This document shows, piece by piece, positions 35,825-47,559 of a stretch of DNA of 64,000 nucleotides. The position numbers and the translations under genes were made by a program. The notes below the pieces were generated by a model. That model ran no database searches. It saw only the letters and a list, made by a program, of their open reading frames with translations, and was not told the origin of the DNA. Every line of letters begins with the position of its first letter. Within the stretch, counting starts at the first letter, position 1. The stretch comes from Utricularia gibba (lineage: Eukaryota > Streptophyta > Magnoliopsida > Lamiales > Lentibulariaceae), in assembly GCA_002189035.1 (NCBI GenBank), contig NEEC01000002.1, positions 2,728,001-2,792,000 on the forward strand, read 5' to 3'.

Positions 35825-37304
35825 ATGTCTTCTGGTTTGATGACCTGCCTTCTTAAATCCCGATCCGTGATCCGCTTTAGAGGGCCTGAAACAATTAAGC
35901 TTCTCCAGGGGATGGTAACAAATGATTTGAGAAGTTTAGACAATCCAGAACCTGTTCCTAAGCATGACTTCACACCCAACATGCCAGTGGCTGTTGCACC
36001 TCCTGTATATGCTGCTATGTTAAATCCAAAGGGTAGGTTTCTTTATGATTTGTTTTTCTATAGACCGCCCCAGCCCAATGCAAAACTCAACCGCACCGGG
36101 TCAGGGCCAGGACCTGACCCGGATGAAATGGAGATTTATGCTGATGTTGATAAGGATGTTGCTGATGAGCTCATAGCTACCTTGAGAAGGTGAAATTAAC
36201 AACATCCTTTTTCCTTTTCCGTGATTGTTAACTTCTCTCTATCCTTGATGACTTTGATTTGGCTTAGCAGATATCGTTTGAGGTTAAAGGTAGATATTGA
36301 AGATGCAGCTGGGGATTTTTCTTGTTGGCAATGCTTTGGAGAACCTCTTTCAGAGTGTGACATTTCTCTACAAAAATTGAAATCCGGTTCGGTTGGCTGG
36401 GGTGGAACTGTTGATGATATAGCTGTTTCCTCTTCGGGAGGCAACAGCCTCGGCTGGAGCTGGAGTCGTGATCCGAGGCTGGCTTGTCTAGGATACCGAG
36501 GCATATTCCCATCAAATGAAACTCGTGAGTCCATTCGAAGCACCTTATGTTTCATCTTTCCAAGTCTTTTATCAGCTGTTTTATACTTCCAATAATGAGC
36601 TTTTATCATTCATGTGTAAGTGAAACATGCTTCCTGCGTTTATGTGCACCTTTCACAGCACCTCTTGTTGAGGCTGATCAGGAAACAGATGAAAGAAACT
36701 TCCTTCTCTGGAGAGTGGAGAAAGGGGTAGCTGAAGGCTCCACAGAGATCCCAAAAGGTTCTGCTCTTCATCCCCGTTTTTCATAGGCATTTATCATGAT
36801 GATTGGTGTTGAAAGCTCCATTTGAGTTAGACACAGGCATTTCTATTTCTATTCTCTGATGTGTCGCAGGAGAAGCAATACCACTGGAGTACAACCTTGC
36901 AGGTTTAAATGCCATAAGCTTTGACAAAGGATGCTACGTAGGCCAAGAACTCATTGCTCGCACTCACCACCGTGGAGAGATCCGTAAACGGCTGCTGCCG
37001 CTGCAATTCTTGAACGATAACCAGAAAGGTGACAACATGATCTCCCTGTTCTTCATCGCTTACTTGTTCCTTGACTTGCGCGTCTGTAGAGATGGGGCAG
37101 GAAGTCACTCCCGGTTCAGAAGTGGTGACTGTTGAATCCCAAAAGAAAGCTGGGGTGGTCACCACTGTCGTCGGATCTCGCGGCCTCGGACTTCTTCGGC
37201 TCGACGAAGCTTTTGGGGCGGCGGAGGCGTTGACGATCGGCGGCCAGGAAGATGTGCGCGTCAAGACATTCAAACCAAAATGGTGGCCTTCTCAGTGGCA
37301 TTAG
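35825..37304 (+). CDS. IBA57: IBA57-like mitochondrial Fe-S assembly protein, 5 exons
   Basis: This is the homologue of IBA57 (putative transferase At4g12130), a folate-binding GcvT-fold protein that works with ISCA proteins to build mitochondrial 4Fe-4S clusters. Exons are 35825-36189, 36271-36524, 36659-36757, 36870-37028 and 37090-37304. Phases agree, giving 363 aa from this ATG. Recognisable blocks are [89 protein letters not shown] and [20 protein letters not shown]. The family signature KGCYVGQE (about residues 259-266) follows, and the protein ends WWPSQWH. From the ATG at 35825 the protein lacks an obvious mitochondrial presequence. A further upstream exon may exist. The frame is intact throughout. 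Confidence 0.93.
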
Positions 37305-37309
37305 CCAAC

Positions 37310-37640
37310 TGCACTGCGCTATCGGTCGGAACCACACTTGCGTTGAAATAAATGTTACCCTTCTCAATGATAAGGGTATAGTGTGTACCATTTATTTTAT
37401 AATTTTTATTTAATTCATAATTATAAATTATTAGGTAAGTAGAATTTAAATAAGTAACTGTGATTGTGAGTATATTTGTTGAAAAAGTTGGTAACTTATT
37501 TTGACAAGTAGGACAAATGCAACTTATAAAATAATTTGAATTTTAAATAGGAATATAGTTAAATTTAAAATAAATACAAGTTAGTAAAAATTTGAATAAA
37601 GATTACATATAAGTAAAAATTGGGATGGTTTGTATTTAGT
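37310..37640. other. AT-rich 3' flank of IBA57
   Basis: About 330 bp of AT-rich sequence between the IBA57 stop and the retrotransposon insertion point. It presumably includes the IBA57 polyadenylation region. Confidence 0.5.
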
Positions 37641-37646
37641 AATTTT

Positions 37647-37949
37647 TGTTGATTAAAAAAAAATAGAATCTTGATAAGAAACAAATGGATAATACTTATG
37701 AGATCAACTTGGATGAAAATTGACTCATGAACAATAAGAATAACTGAAAATCTAATTCATACGTGTTCCTAGTAGTGTTTATATATACCCAATACCTAGA
37801 TTATCCATCAGTGGACCACAATCATTAAAAACACACAGAAAAGCCTAACTACTCGAACCCAACACTTTTTTAATTAGAACATGACTTTATGATACAAGAT
37901 TAGTGCTTCCAATCATTTTCAAGCTTTGGATTGAGGATGATCTCCAACA
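37647..37949 (-). repeat. 3' LTR of the copia element
   Basis: A 303-bp repeat starting TGTTGATT and ending CTCCAACA on the forward strand, aligned end to end with the copy at 41731-42030. The G/A tract (CCCCCCC on the forward strand) immediately inside it at 37951-37957 is the expected polypurine tract. Confidence 0.9.
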
Positions 37950-39839
37950 CTCCCCCCCAAACCGAGATCTCCCAACTTGAGAAAGTCTTCCATAGTCATG
38001 AGATTCATGTTCTTCCTTGCTAGCTCAAATTGAACTCTGTTCAAATTTTTGATGAGCCCATCATCAAACTGATTCCCACTCTCAACATACTACACTTTAA
38101 TCTTCTTCTCCTTGATGTAATTCTTTATAACATGATACCTGATTCTTATGTGTTTGGCTTTGCTAAAGTTTGTTGGATCTTTAGCAATGGAGATTGCAGC
38201 TCGATTATCCATAAGCAGATATGTAGCTTCCTTCTAAATGAATCCAAGTTCGTTTAACATTTATCTCAACCAAACGCAATAGTTTGAAGCATGTGTTGTA
38301 GAGATGTATTTTGCTTCAGCTGTTGGTTGTGCTACCACCTTTTGTTTCTTCGAAAACCAGACTACATGGCTCTTATTTAAGAAGAAGAGTGCACCAGATG
38401 TACTCTTGCTATCTTTAGCCATACTATAATCACTATCTGAATAGGCTCTAAGTTTGAAGATTGGTTTTTTACCTTCATAGGGATAGAACAATCCGAAATT
38501 AGTATTAGATTTTATGTACCTGAAAGCTCTTTCCACAACAGCCATGTGAGTTGTTGGATTGCTGAGGAAGCGAGATAAGACATTTACACAAAAACACAGG
38601 TCAGGCCTTGTATGCTGGAGATAGATGAGGCTTCCAATCATACTTCTATAGGTATTAGCATCCACATTTCTTCCCTGGTTGTTTTCTCCAAACACTTGTT
38701 TGTAATCCAAAGGAGTTTTTGAAGGATTGACATCTTTGAACCCAAACCTTTCAAGAAGTTCATACTTCTTCAAGAAGATGACTGTTGATAAGTCTTCTGC
38801 ATTCGTGCCTTGCTCCTCTTCTAGAACTCTGAAATTCTCATCTGAATATTGATCATTGGCCTGATGTGATTGTTCATATAAGGGTTCTGAGATTGATTCT
38901 GAATTCTCATTGGGTGAGTCGTTTTCATTTGTGACCTTCTCCTCTTCTGGAGGTGGAGAATGCTCATCTGAATACTGATCATTTACTTGATTTGAATCTT
39001 CATGGAAGAGTTCTGAAATTGATTTTGAGTTCTCATTCACCTGTATATTTTCAATTCTATCTTCAGTTTCTTGGTTTATTGAATTCCTGGAAGAGATGTT
39101 TTGAGGCATGTGTGTCCAAAGGTCATCTTTCACGTGAGTGTTATGCCCTTCAAGATTTTTATGAGCTTCTGCATCATTCATAGAAATGCAATCATCAATC
39201 AAAGTGTACTTTACACCTTCATCAAAAGAGACATCATAACTAAAGATGAATTTCTTCTGGTCAGGTATATAAACTTTGTATCCCTTGGTAGTGTTGCTAT
39301 AACCAACAAATACACTAGGTACATATTTCTTATCAAGTTTTCCTCGTTTTTGGTTTGATACATGAGTAAAACACAAATTACCAAAGATTCTGAGATGATC
39401 AATCTTTTTAATATAACTATGCCATTTTTCACGGCGATTTTTCCATTAATTGCCCTAGAAGGAAGCAAGTTCAATAGATATACAGATGCAGATACCGCTT
39501 CAACCCAGAAATTTACAAGAAGATCTTTCTCAAACAATAGGCATCTTGACATATCAAGAATTATTCTGTTTCTCCTTTCACATATACTATTCTGTTGTGG
39601 AGAATATGGTACTGTGAATTGATGAATGAATCCCTCATTTTCACAAAACATTCTCATGCTATTATTGTAGAATTCACCTCCATTGTCTGAACTAATCATC
39701 TTTAAGGAGCATCCACTCTGATTCTCAATCATCACTTTGAATTTTCGAAAGATATGAGAAACTTCTGACTTGCTTTTAAGAAAGTAAACCCAAGAATAGC
39801 GTGAATAATCATTAATGAATGTAACAAAATATCTACTCT

Positions 39840-39854
39840 CCCCCCCCCCCCCCC
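39840..39854. repeat. Poly-C tract of about 15 inside the integrase region
   Basis: A run of about fifteen C (G on the coding strand) splits the integrase coding region between the GAG-pre-integrase part and the catalytic core, where family members have a short Gly-containing junction. It looks like a homopolymer expansion after the element died. Confidence 0.7.
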
Positions 39855-41718
39855 AAATGAACATTCCTTAAATGGTCCACAAACATCGCACAAGTTCTAA
39901 TTTCTCCTTTGCTACTGAATCATTGAAATAAAATGGCTTTCTACACTGTTTACTTTGATGGCACACTTCACATATAGCATCAGCAAATTTGATATCTTTC
40001 AATTCCAGTACTTCGTTATTCTTCTGCAATATTTTCAGATTGTTGAAGCTATAGTGCCAAAGGCTGCTTTGATTTTGAAGTGAGAAAATAAAACTTTTAT
40101 AATCACTGACCATGATTTGGTTGAGGTTGTAGGTGGTCAACACAGCATGGAATTCAATCTTTGTTTTTGGATCAATAACTTTAACTTTAGCGGTTATACC
40201 ACAAGCATCCTTCATCAGCTCAATGTTAAAAACGTGCCTGCTCAATTGACCAAAGCTCAATAGATTCTATTTGAGGTTTGGTGAATAATAAACATCATCA
40301 ACTTGAACAATGACTTCTTTTAGCACGAGTAAAATGCTTCCTTTGCCCATAATGCCAATATTTTCACCAGTGCAAGTGCTTACCTCATTCCCAATCTTTT
40401 CAAGCTGGAGAAATGATCTTGTATCACAACATACATGATAGAAGTCACCAGAATCCAAGTACCACCCTTTAGCATCTAAGACTACTATCATTAGAACACA
40501 CTCATAATAACAAGGATCTTCAAAAGATATTTTTGGCTGGTCTTCAAAGTAGGTAAAGGATGCATGTGATTTTTCATCCTTGGAAGTAGTCTTCTTGTTA
40601 TGATCAACTTTGATTGGATTAGACATTCCACATACCTTGTCAAGATGGCCTCTTTGATTATATTTTGTGCACGAAACATCAGGCTTCCACCAACAAAACT
40701 CACTCCTGTGATTCTGTTTGTTGCAATGCTTGCAAGCATTTGTGTTTAAAGTCCAACAATATTCACTCTTGTGGCTGGATTTATCACAATGCATGTACTT
40801 CTGATTACCCATAATTGAAGTTGGGATTGACATTGGTGATTGTTTGAAGGCTGTTGACTTGACATCATCGACATTGTTAGTTGCACCTGAGTTTATATTC
40901 ATATTCTGCATTTTGGTGAGAAGAACAGCTTCAACATAAATTTTCTCAACCTCATAACCATCTCTTAGTTCCAATCTCTTTTCTGGAGATTGAAACTCAA
41001 TCATGAACTCTCTAAATGTTGGCTCTGGTGTAACATGATATTCAGGATACAGCTGATGGAGTTTTACTTCAATAATGTCAAGGATTTTTCTTTCTGTCTC
41101 AAATGCACATAACTTTGGCTTGAATCTTGCAGGTAGGTTCGTGATTGCCTTGCTAATCACCTTTTTATCCTCAAGTTTTTCCCCCAATCCTCGAATATCC
41201 TTCACAAGCTTCACAGTACGTTCATAATAGACTTGTATGGTTTCATTGTCTAACATTTTGTTCATCTCGAAGTCCTTCAGCTTGTTTTTGCATATTATCT
41301 CTCTGAGTTTGACATCACCATCATAATGGGATTTGAGAGTATCTCATATTTCTTTCGTTGATTGATACTTTGCAATATCATCAAATAGATGTTCAGAAAT
41401 AGCTTGACATAAGGCATCAATTGTTTTATCTTTTCTCTGTTGAAGATACTCAACTTCTTCTTGCTGTTCTGGTTTAGATTTGCTTGTTACTGTAATAGCC
41501 GGTATCTCTCTTTCAACAACATCCCAAATCGAAGGTAGCTATGCATCTTTTTGACCCAACTTCCATACTCAGAACCATCAAATATCAGAGGCCCCCTACC
41601 AGATGCCATCATAGCCATCATTTGACAAGCTTCGGGTTGATATTTGGCAAACCACAAAGTGAAAAAGGCTAAACGGTAAATAAAATATTGAAATGAACAC
41701 AGGTTTGAGAACGTTACT

Positions 41719-41730
41719 GCTCCGATACCA
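41719..41730 (-). other. Primer binding site (tRNA-Met type)
   Basis: On the reverse strand TGGTATCGGAGC follows the 5' LTR with no gap. It differs by one base from the usual copia site TGGTATCAGAGC, which pairs with the 3' end of initiator tRNA-Met. Confidence 0.8.
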
Positions 41731-42030
41731 TGTTGATGCAAGAAAGATAGAGTTTTGGGAAGGAACGAAGTGATAATGCTTATGAGATCACCTTGGATGA
41801 AAAACGACTCATGAACAATAAGAATGACTGAAAACCTAATTTACACGTGTTTTTAGTAGAGTTTATATACTCAATACCTATGTTAACCATCAGTGGGCCA
41901 CAATCATTAAAAACACACAGAAAAGCTCAACTATTCGAACCCAACACTTTTTAACTAAAACATGATTTTATAACACAAGATTAGTGCTTCCAATCACTTT
42001 CAAGCTTTGGATTAAGTCTGATCTTCAACA
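41731..42030 (-). repeat. 5' LTR of the copia element
   Basis: A 300-bp repeat starting TGTTGATG and ending CTTCAACA on the forward strand. In element orientation this is the upstream LTR and would contain its promoter. Confidence 0.9.
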
Positions 42031-42039
42031 ATTTTAACT

Positions 42040-42630
42040 TTTTTTTTAAAAAAAGTTTACATACTATATTCTAAGGTATGATTTGAACATTTTTTTATGT
42101 TGCATTCTTATTTTTTAAAATATGAGAACGAGGGCTGATTTTTAGCAGAATATAGAATTTGAAATAAGAATATTATGTTACAAAATGAGAGAATAAAACT
42201 AGTTAATTTGATAAATGATTAAAATATATCAGTACTAAAATCATAATATGTTTAAATAATTTATATTTATATGAATATGTGTCATTTATTTAAAAATAAA
42301 AATATTTTTCATGAATAAATTTTACAAATATATATTTAAATAATGTCATATTTAATATATATGATAAAAATAATTGAAATTATTGTGATTAATAAAACTC
42401 AGGAAAAAATTAGAAAATTAAGTAAGTATTTTATAAATTATGTATATATTAAAGAATATATATGTTAAATAAACATCATTTTCAATAGAATCCTACATAA
42501 ACATATTAAACACAAGTCAATATTTTTAATTTTTTAATTATTTTTTTTTTCAAATCGTTTGAATTGAGTTATTCGAAGGAAAATTCACTGAAAACCAATT
42601 ATTATCCATAAAGGAAGGAAATCGTTTTTA
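42040..42630. other. AT-rich spacer downstream of the receptor kinase gene
   Basis: The stretch between the retrotransposon and the LRR receptor kinase stop codon is AT-rich. It holds only the probable 3' end of that gene; nothing else was recognised. Confidence 0.5.
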
Positions 42631-42682
42631 CAAGCTACATGGAAATTTTCAGATGGTCATCGTCGCCGTCTTCCATCTCGGC

Positions 42683-44795
42683 CTACTTTCCGGGGATCAC
42701 TGTATTCAAGTCTCCGACCACAGTGACCATGGACGGTCTGTTTTCCGGCAATGGGCTGGTGCAGTCCAGGCCGATTTTAACTAGCCGCGCGGCTTCCCAT
42801 GGCCGGAACCCTGGCTCCTGGTTGGGGCCGATGAGCGCCTCCCATTCTCCGGCCTCCGCGGAGGCTCTTGCTGAGACAGAAATTATCTTCTTTCCGGAAA
42901 GAACCTGAAGAACAATACCCCCAAATGCGTAAACATCGGTCTTCTCCGTAAACCTGCCGGTGGTGACGTACTCTGGCGCCATGTATCCCAAGGCGGCGCT
43001 CGCTTTCAGCGCTGAGTATACGACGTCGTCTGCTAGAAGATTCAAAACTCCAGAGTCGAGAATCAGTGGCTTCCAGTTCTCGTCCAGCACTACTTTTTCA
43101 GCGGATATGTTCTTGTGAATGAAACGCGGTTTCCCTGGTTCGTCTCTGTGAAGATACTCTATACCATTTGCTATTCCTTTGATGATGGAGATTCTTGTAG
43201 GCCAATCAAGGAGCTTACTGTTTTTATGATCATCGAGGTACCTGCACAAACTACCCTTTGGAGCAAATTCGTAGATTAGGAAGCATTCTCCTCGATCTCT
43301 GGAGCAGCAATATCCCTTCAAACTCACGAGGTTTTCATTGTTGAGTGACTTCAGTAATCCCAGTCCTTTGATGAACGCATCTTCCTCTGTTTTGCAGCTC
43401 ATTTTGTTCATAGTCTTGATTGCTACAATGGATCCATCCCTCACAACCCCCTTGTACACTGCTGTGAACTTGCTCTTCCCCAATAGATTCCTCTCTGAGA
43501 AATGTTGGGTTGCTGATTCAACCTCGTCCAGGTTGAACTTGTATCCCAAATGCGAGCCTTCCCATGACGAATCAAAGAATCTTTTGGTGAATTCTTTGAC
43601 TGGTTTTTGGCTTGGTGAAATCTCAAGTGAATCAGTGTTGTTTCCTTCTCTGGGCTTCAATTGCTGAAGCATGAAAACCGATATGAAGATCACAGAGGCA
43701 GCAGCTACGGCTGCACAAACAAGGGATCCTATCACAATTCCAATCTTTGGGAATCTTGATGACGACTTAAGAGGTGGTTCTTTCGTGAAATTCACTGGTT
43801 TAGGGATAGTGATTGAGGGCGCTTCTGGAGATGAAGCAAAAACTGGACTGGCAGTCCCACTATCCCACAAGGAACAAGCTCTTAGAGAAGGGAAACCAGA
43901 GCCACATAAACCAGTGTTGTTTCCAATGTTTAAGCCTTCCTTCATTCTCAAAAAGCCTTCATCATCAAGAAGAGTGTAAAGTGTTATCAAGATCTGTTAA
44001 ACCTGGGATTCATTAAACAGAGATCAAGAACTCACCTCTAGGAACAAATCCAGAAAGGTTGTTGGTTTGAACATCAAAAACTTCCAGAGATGGAGTGCTA
44101 GCAAGTTGGGATGGAATCGGACCAGTGAGCTGATTGAAGCTCAAATAGATCCTGTTCAGTGTCCCTGATTTCGCTAAGCTTACAGGGATATCCCTGTTAG
44201 TTGATTACGTTCTAATGCAAGAACTGTCAGCTTGTTCATGAATCCTAATGTTGTAGGTATCGTCCCTGTTAAACTGTTGCAGCATAACTGCAGAACTGCA
44301 AAATTCGTTTGACATTTTCAGTTGCTTTAAATTTTTACTTGCTCATTTGCAGGAAGTTTACTGACCTTGAAGGTTGGGCATGCTCCCAATTTCAGGGGGG
44401 ATAGTTCCAGTAAGATTATTGACATCCAGATAAAGATCTGTCAACTCAGTAAGATTAGCAATCCCTTTGGGAATCTCCCCACTTAAAGCATTGTAGTGCA
44501 AGTAAAGACCGGTGAGGTATTTGAGCTCCGCCACCGCAGGGGGCACTTTTCCGGTGAGGCCTTTTCCCTGGAGGGAAATATTGACCACTTTCAGGCGCTC
44601 ATTGCAAGCCACGCCCTCGAAAGTGCCTGCGCAGGGATCACCGTCTGGCTTCCACGATGACAAGTACTTGTTTTCTGGGTCAAGAGCGGCCTTCATCTCC
44701 ATCAACGCACTGAGCTCTGAGTTCCCCCATGTGAGCTTCGTTGTAAAAGAATAAACAAGAAACACAGTGAAGAGGAAGCCCTTAGGAATCTGCAT
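42683..44795 (-). CDS. LRR receptor-like pseudokinase (At5g51560-like), 3 exons, frameshift and odd acceptor
   Basis: A membrane receptor-like kinase with a signal peptide (FLFTVFLVYSFTTKLTWG), an LRRNT region (SALMEMKAALDP, SSWKPDGDPCAGTFEGVAC) and about five leucine-rich repeats. A juxtamembrane GLCGSGFPSLRAC motif, one transmembrane helix near residue 300 and an intracellular kinase-like domain follow. Exons are 44795-44366, 44295-44036 and about 43983-42683. The kinase domain keeps the VAIK lysine and the APE motif. It has HKN in place of HRD and DSG in place of DFG, so it is probably catalytically weak or dead, as in its relatives. Exon 2 is broken after NQLTG: the GGG at 44194-44192 should be GGGG. 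For exon 3 the acceptor that keeps frame is AA instead of AG. With one base restored the model is 663 aa. Confidence 0.85.
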
Positions 44796-44799
44796 TGGT

Positions 44800-45830
44800 A
44801 CGAGGAAACTCCTGCAGGCGCAGAAGCAAATACTGCTTTAAATTCTGGTATGTGAACACTCTCCCAATCTTGGAAAAGAATCTGGGGAAGAAGACAAGGG
44901 ATGTTCCGGGAAAATCCGTAGATCTTTGTCTTCGAGTGTTCCAAAAACGATAGATGAATGGGGACGCCAACACCCAATTCACAAAAGCTCAAAATGGAGG
45001 AGAAATCAATGACCCTTCAGAAGTGACTCTTGAGGGCGAGAATGTAAGAGAACCAGTACCACCCATTGATGGATGGTATGCAGCTATGACCACTGCTTCT
45101 CTATTGCGTTAACTGGTTAAGTACCATGTTCTTGGTCTGCAGTTGCAATAAATTCACTCCATATCGGCCCACAGTACTAAATGCATCTACCTCTTTGCCC
45201 ATGTCTATGCCCTTTGCTGATAAGAACACTACATTCCAGTAGAGCCCACAAACTCAGATATTCAGTGATGATGAATCGATCATCACCCATCCTGGTTCCC
45301 CGTTTCCATCGTCATGTTCATGGTCATAGTCCCATTTAAGAGAAGTAAATCTCTAATCACTGTAACTCGCCCCACCCCCAGACAGCATCCCTACAAGTTT
45401 GACCATGGAAGGGAGATGTGGTAAGGCCATGAGGAGCTCTCTGCACTTCCAGATGTGGGCACCTCCAGCAGTGAATGGTATGTCGTCCTCGTGATCCTTA
45501 CAGCTGATGTCTTATTGCTCAAATTGTCAAGTGCAAATTTTACTTCACAAAAAGCTACCTTAGGGAAGGAAAGGAAGTTTATGAAATGAAATAACAATGC
45601 TTGGGTGCCGTGAAAAGTCATCAGTTTTGCAGTTTTACATTATAAAAATGTAACCACAAAGAAAAGAGACACCTTGAAAGAACTGTAGCATAGATCTCAC
45701 AAATGCAGGGATCCTTGTTCATTCAGTAACATATGCGGAGTAACTAAGAAACAATGTACCCACAGAAACCAAATTGTCAGCAGATGATCGGGAGTTTATG
45801 AGGAAACGCAATAATGAAGCAATGGCTACT
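44800..45830. other. Receptor kinase leader and GAE 3' flank
   Basis: Both flanking genes are on the reverse strand. This 1 kb therefore holds the receptor kinase 5' leader and promoter (about 44800-45300) and the GAE 3' untranslated region. No additional gene was recognised. Confidence 0.45.
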
Positions 45831-45835
45831 ACTTT

Positions 45836-47139
45836 TCACCAAGAACTCTTCTTCTTCTTCGAGTCACTGTAACTAAGATACCAAGTCACAAACTTCTTCA
45901 GCCCTGTCTCCAAATCAGTAGTCGGCCTATAACCAAGCTCAGTTGCTGCTAAACTGATGTTTGCGTGCGTGAACAGAACATCTCCATTTCTCGGCAACTG
46001 CAAGACCTTCCTTTTCGCCTTTACCTTCAACAGTTTCTCCAAAATGCTGACAAGCCTCCATACTGGAACAGGGTTGGTGTTCCCCAAGTTATATATTCGA
46101 AATTGCGCTTCACCGTGCTTCTTCCCTCCACTTCCAGTGCTCTTCTTTGCAGTATCGAGTGCAGCTAAAGAGCCCTTCACTATGTCATCAATATACGTGA
46201 AGTCTCTAGCAACAGTAGCATGATTAGGGCCTTCAAAGATCTTGATCTCTTTCCCTCTGAGTATATCCTTGGTGAAGAAGTAATACGCCATGTCGGGCCT
46301 CCCCCAAGGTCCATAAACAGTGAAAAATCTCAAACCCGTGATTGAAAGCCCGTAGATATGGTTATAAGTGTGAGCTATTTCCTCACCAGCCTTCTTGGTG
46401 GCTGCATACAGACTAGCAGGCTGATCAGTTCTATCCTTTTCGGAAAAGGGGACTCTTGAATTGAGGCCATAGACAGAGCTTGAAGAAGCCCACACAACGC
46501 TCGGCTGCGGATTTTCATTTTTGCATACTTCCAGTAAGGTAACAAAGCCATTGACATTACTCTGAAGGTAAGAAGTGGGGTTTTGCATTGCATACCGAAC
46601 TCCGGCCTGGGCTGCCAAATGCATTACATGGGTGAAATGCGCAATTTGGAAGAGCTTGTTCAACAAATCGGAATCATTGATATCGCCTTCGACGACGTGA
46701 ATGCCTCTGCGCTCGAGAAGATTTTTCCGGGCTCTTTTCAGGCTTGTTTCGTAGTAACTGTTGAAATTATCAAGCCCAACGACGCCATCCCACGTCTCCT
46801 GAGCGCAATGGAGACATGGGTGCCAACAAAACCAGCAGCCCCAGTGACCAAAACAGTAAACCCAGAACTAGAAATGGGTCGGGCTGATTTCCGGACTTTC
46901 ATCTCCCAGTTGGCCTTAATATCGCTCGTGTGAAGGCTCCGGCGTTTACCGGCGGAGGAAGACGCCGGCGGCGAACATAGGAATAAAAGCAATATAAATG
47001 ATAGAAAGAGGGAGGACCAAAGAGTAAGCTTCGGGCTGAAACGGACACGGTTGAAGGCATACGGCGATGACTTGAATTTCCCCGGCGAAGATGGAATGAT
47101 GGGGTCCAAGTGCGAAAGCATGGGCTTCATTTGCGTCAT
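45836..47139 (-). CDS. GAE: UDP-glucuronate 4-epimerase, single exon, one-base frameshift
   Basis: GAE is a Golgi type II membrane protein that converts UDP-glucuronate to UDP-galacturonate, the precursor of pectin. After the start (ATG at 47139, with others at 47130 and 47121) come HLDPIIPSSPGKFKSSPY, a membrane anchor (LTLWSSLFLSFILLLFLC) and the NAD-binding GxxGxxG of VLVTGAAGFVGTHVS. The catalytic ASSSSVYG and YAATKK (YxxxK) follow, then GLRFFTVYGPWGRPDMAYYF and VARDFTYIDDIVKG. The gene is intronless, as is usual for the family. The frame breaks after LRRRG: the G run at 46791-46789 has three G, and four would give RRRGDGVVGLDNFN as in relatives. Restored length is 434 aa. The second part reads open from there to the stop. 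Confidence 0.92.
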
Positions 47140-47493
47140 CCTCCAAAAATGAAATTCAAAAGCAAGAGCAGGAACCCACTTTCCCAATCCTTCCTCAAAT
47201 CAATCGGGAAACCGGGTGGAGGACAGCGACAGATCACAGACAACAGAAACAGGACTTGATGCAGTTACTCAATCCAATGGAGAGATCAAGGTGAAATTGG
47301 TCAGCCCAAAACGGCATGGAGAAAGAACGAGAGAGACGATGAAGCAGGAAAACCTTCCTGCTTTCGCTGGAAAACCAGTAAGCCAGGAAGTGAGTGACAA
47401 GCCCGGTATAAATAACCCAAACCGATTCATAATTAGCACAGGATTTCACGCGTTTGAATTGGTAACGATGACCCATTCAATGGATATCCATCC

Positions 47494-47520
47494 ACCTCCT
47501 CCTCCTCCTCCTCCTCCACC
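47494..47520. repeat. (TCC)n microsatellite
   Basis: A run of about eight TCC/CCT units upstream of GAE, in its probable promoter or leader region. A short ORF over it is low-complexity and not credible as a gene. Confidence 0.8.
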
Positions 47521-47559
47521 ATCATCTCCTTCTCGAACCATCATCACCTAAACTGTCAT

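Larger units (their letters stand above)
37647..42030 (-). mobile_element. Copia LTR retrotransposon with complete ends but deleted reverse transcriptase core
   Basis: The element lies on the reverse strand and is bounded by two LTRs with TGTTG...CAACA termini. It is flanked by a 5-bp target duplication ATTTT (37642-37646 and 42031-42035). Internally, 5' to 3', it has a tRNA-Met-type primer site, gag (UBN2-like, 41265-40480 with earlier pieces to about 41700) and decayed zinc knuckles near 40830-40620. Next come an aspartic protease remnant with WYLDSG, a GAG-pre-integrase region (40260-39868) and an integrase core with D...SSDNGGEF...CERRNR (39864-39390). The integrase tail [15 protein letters not shown] and RNase H (38800-38265) follow. 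The reverse transcriptase palm, including the YVDD region, is absent: the sequence passes from the post-integrase linker straight to LERFGFKDVNPSKTPLD. Frameshifts and stops break gag. The LTRs differ at roughly 15 percent of positions by eye, so the insertion is old and non-autonomous. Confidence 0.93.

Noticed and set aside
47216-47551. 111-codon forward ORF ending in a Pro tract
   Set aside because: It overlaps the GAE upstream region and its tail is a TCC microsatellite. It shows no domain or splice structure.
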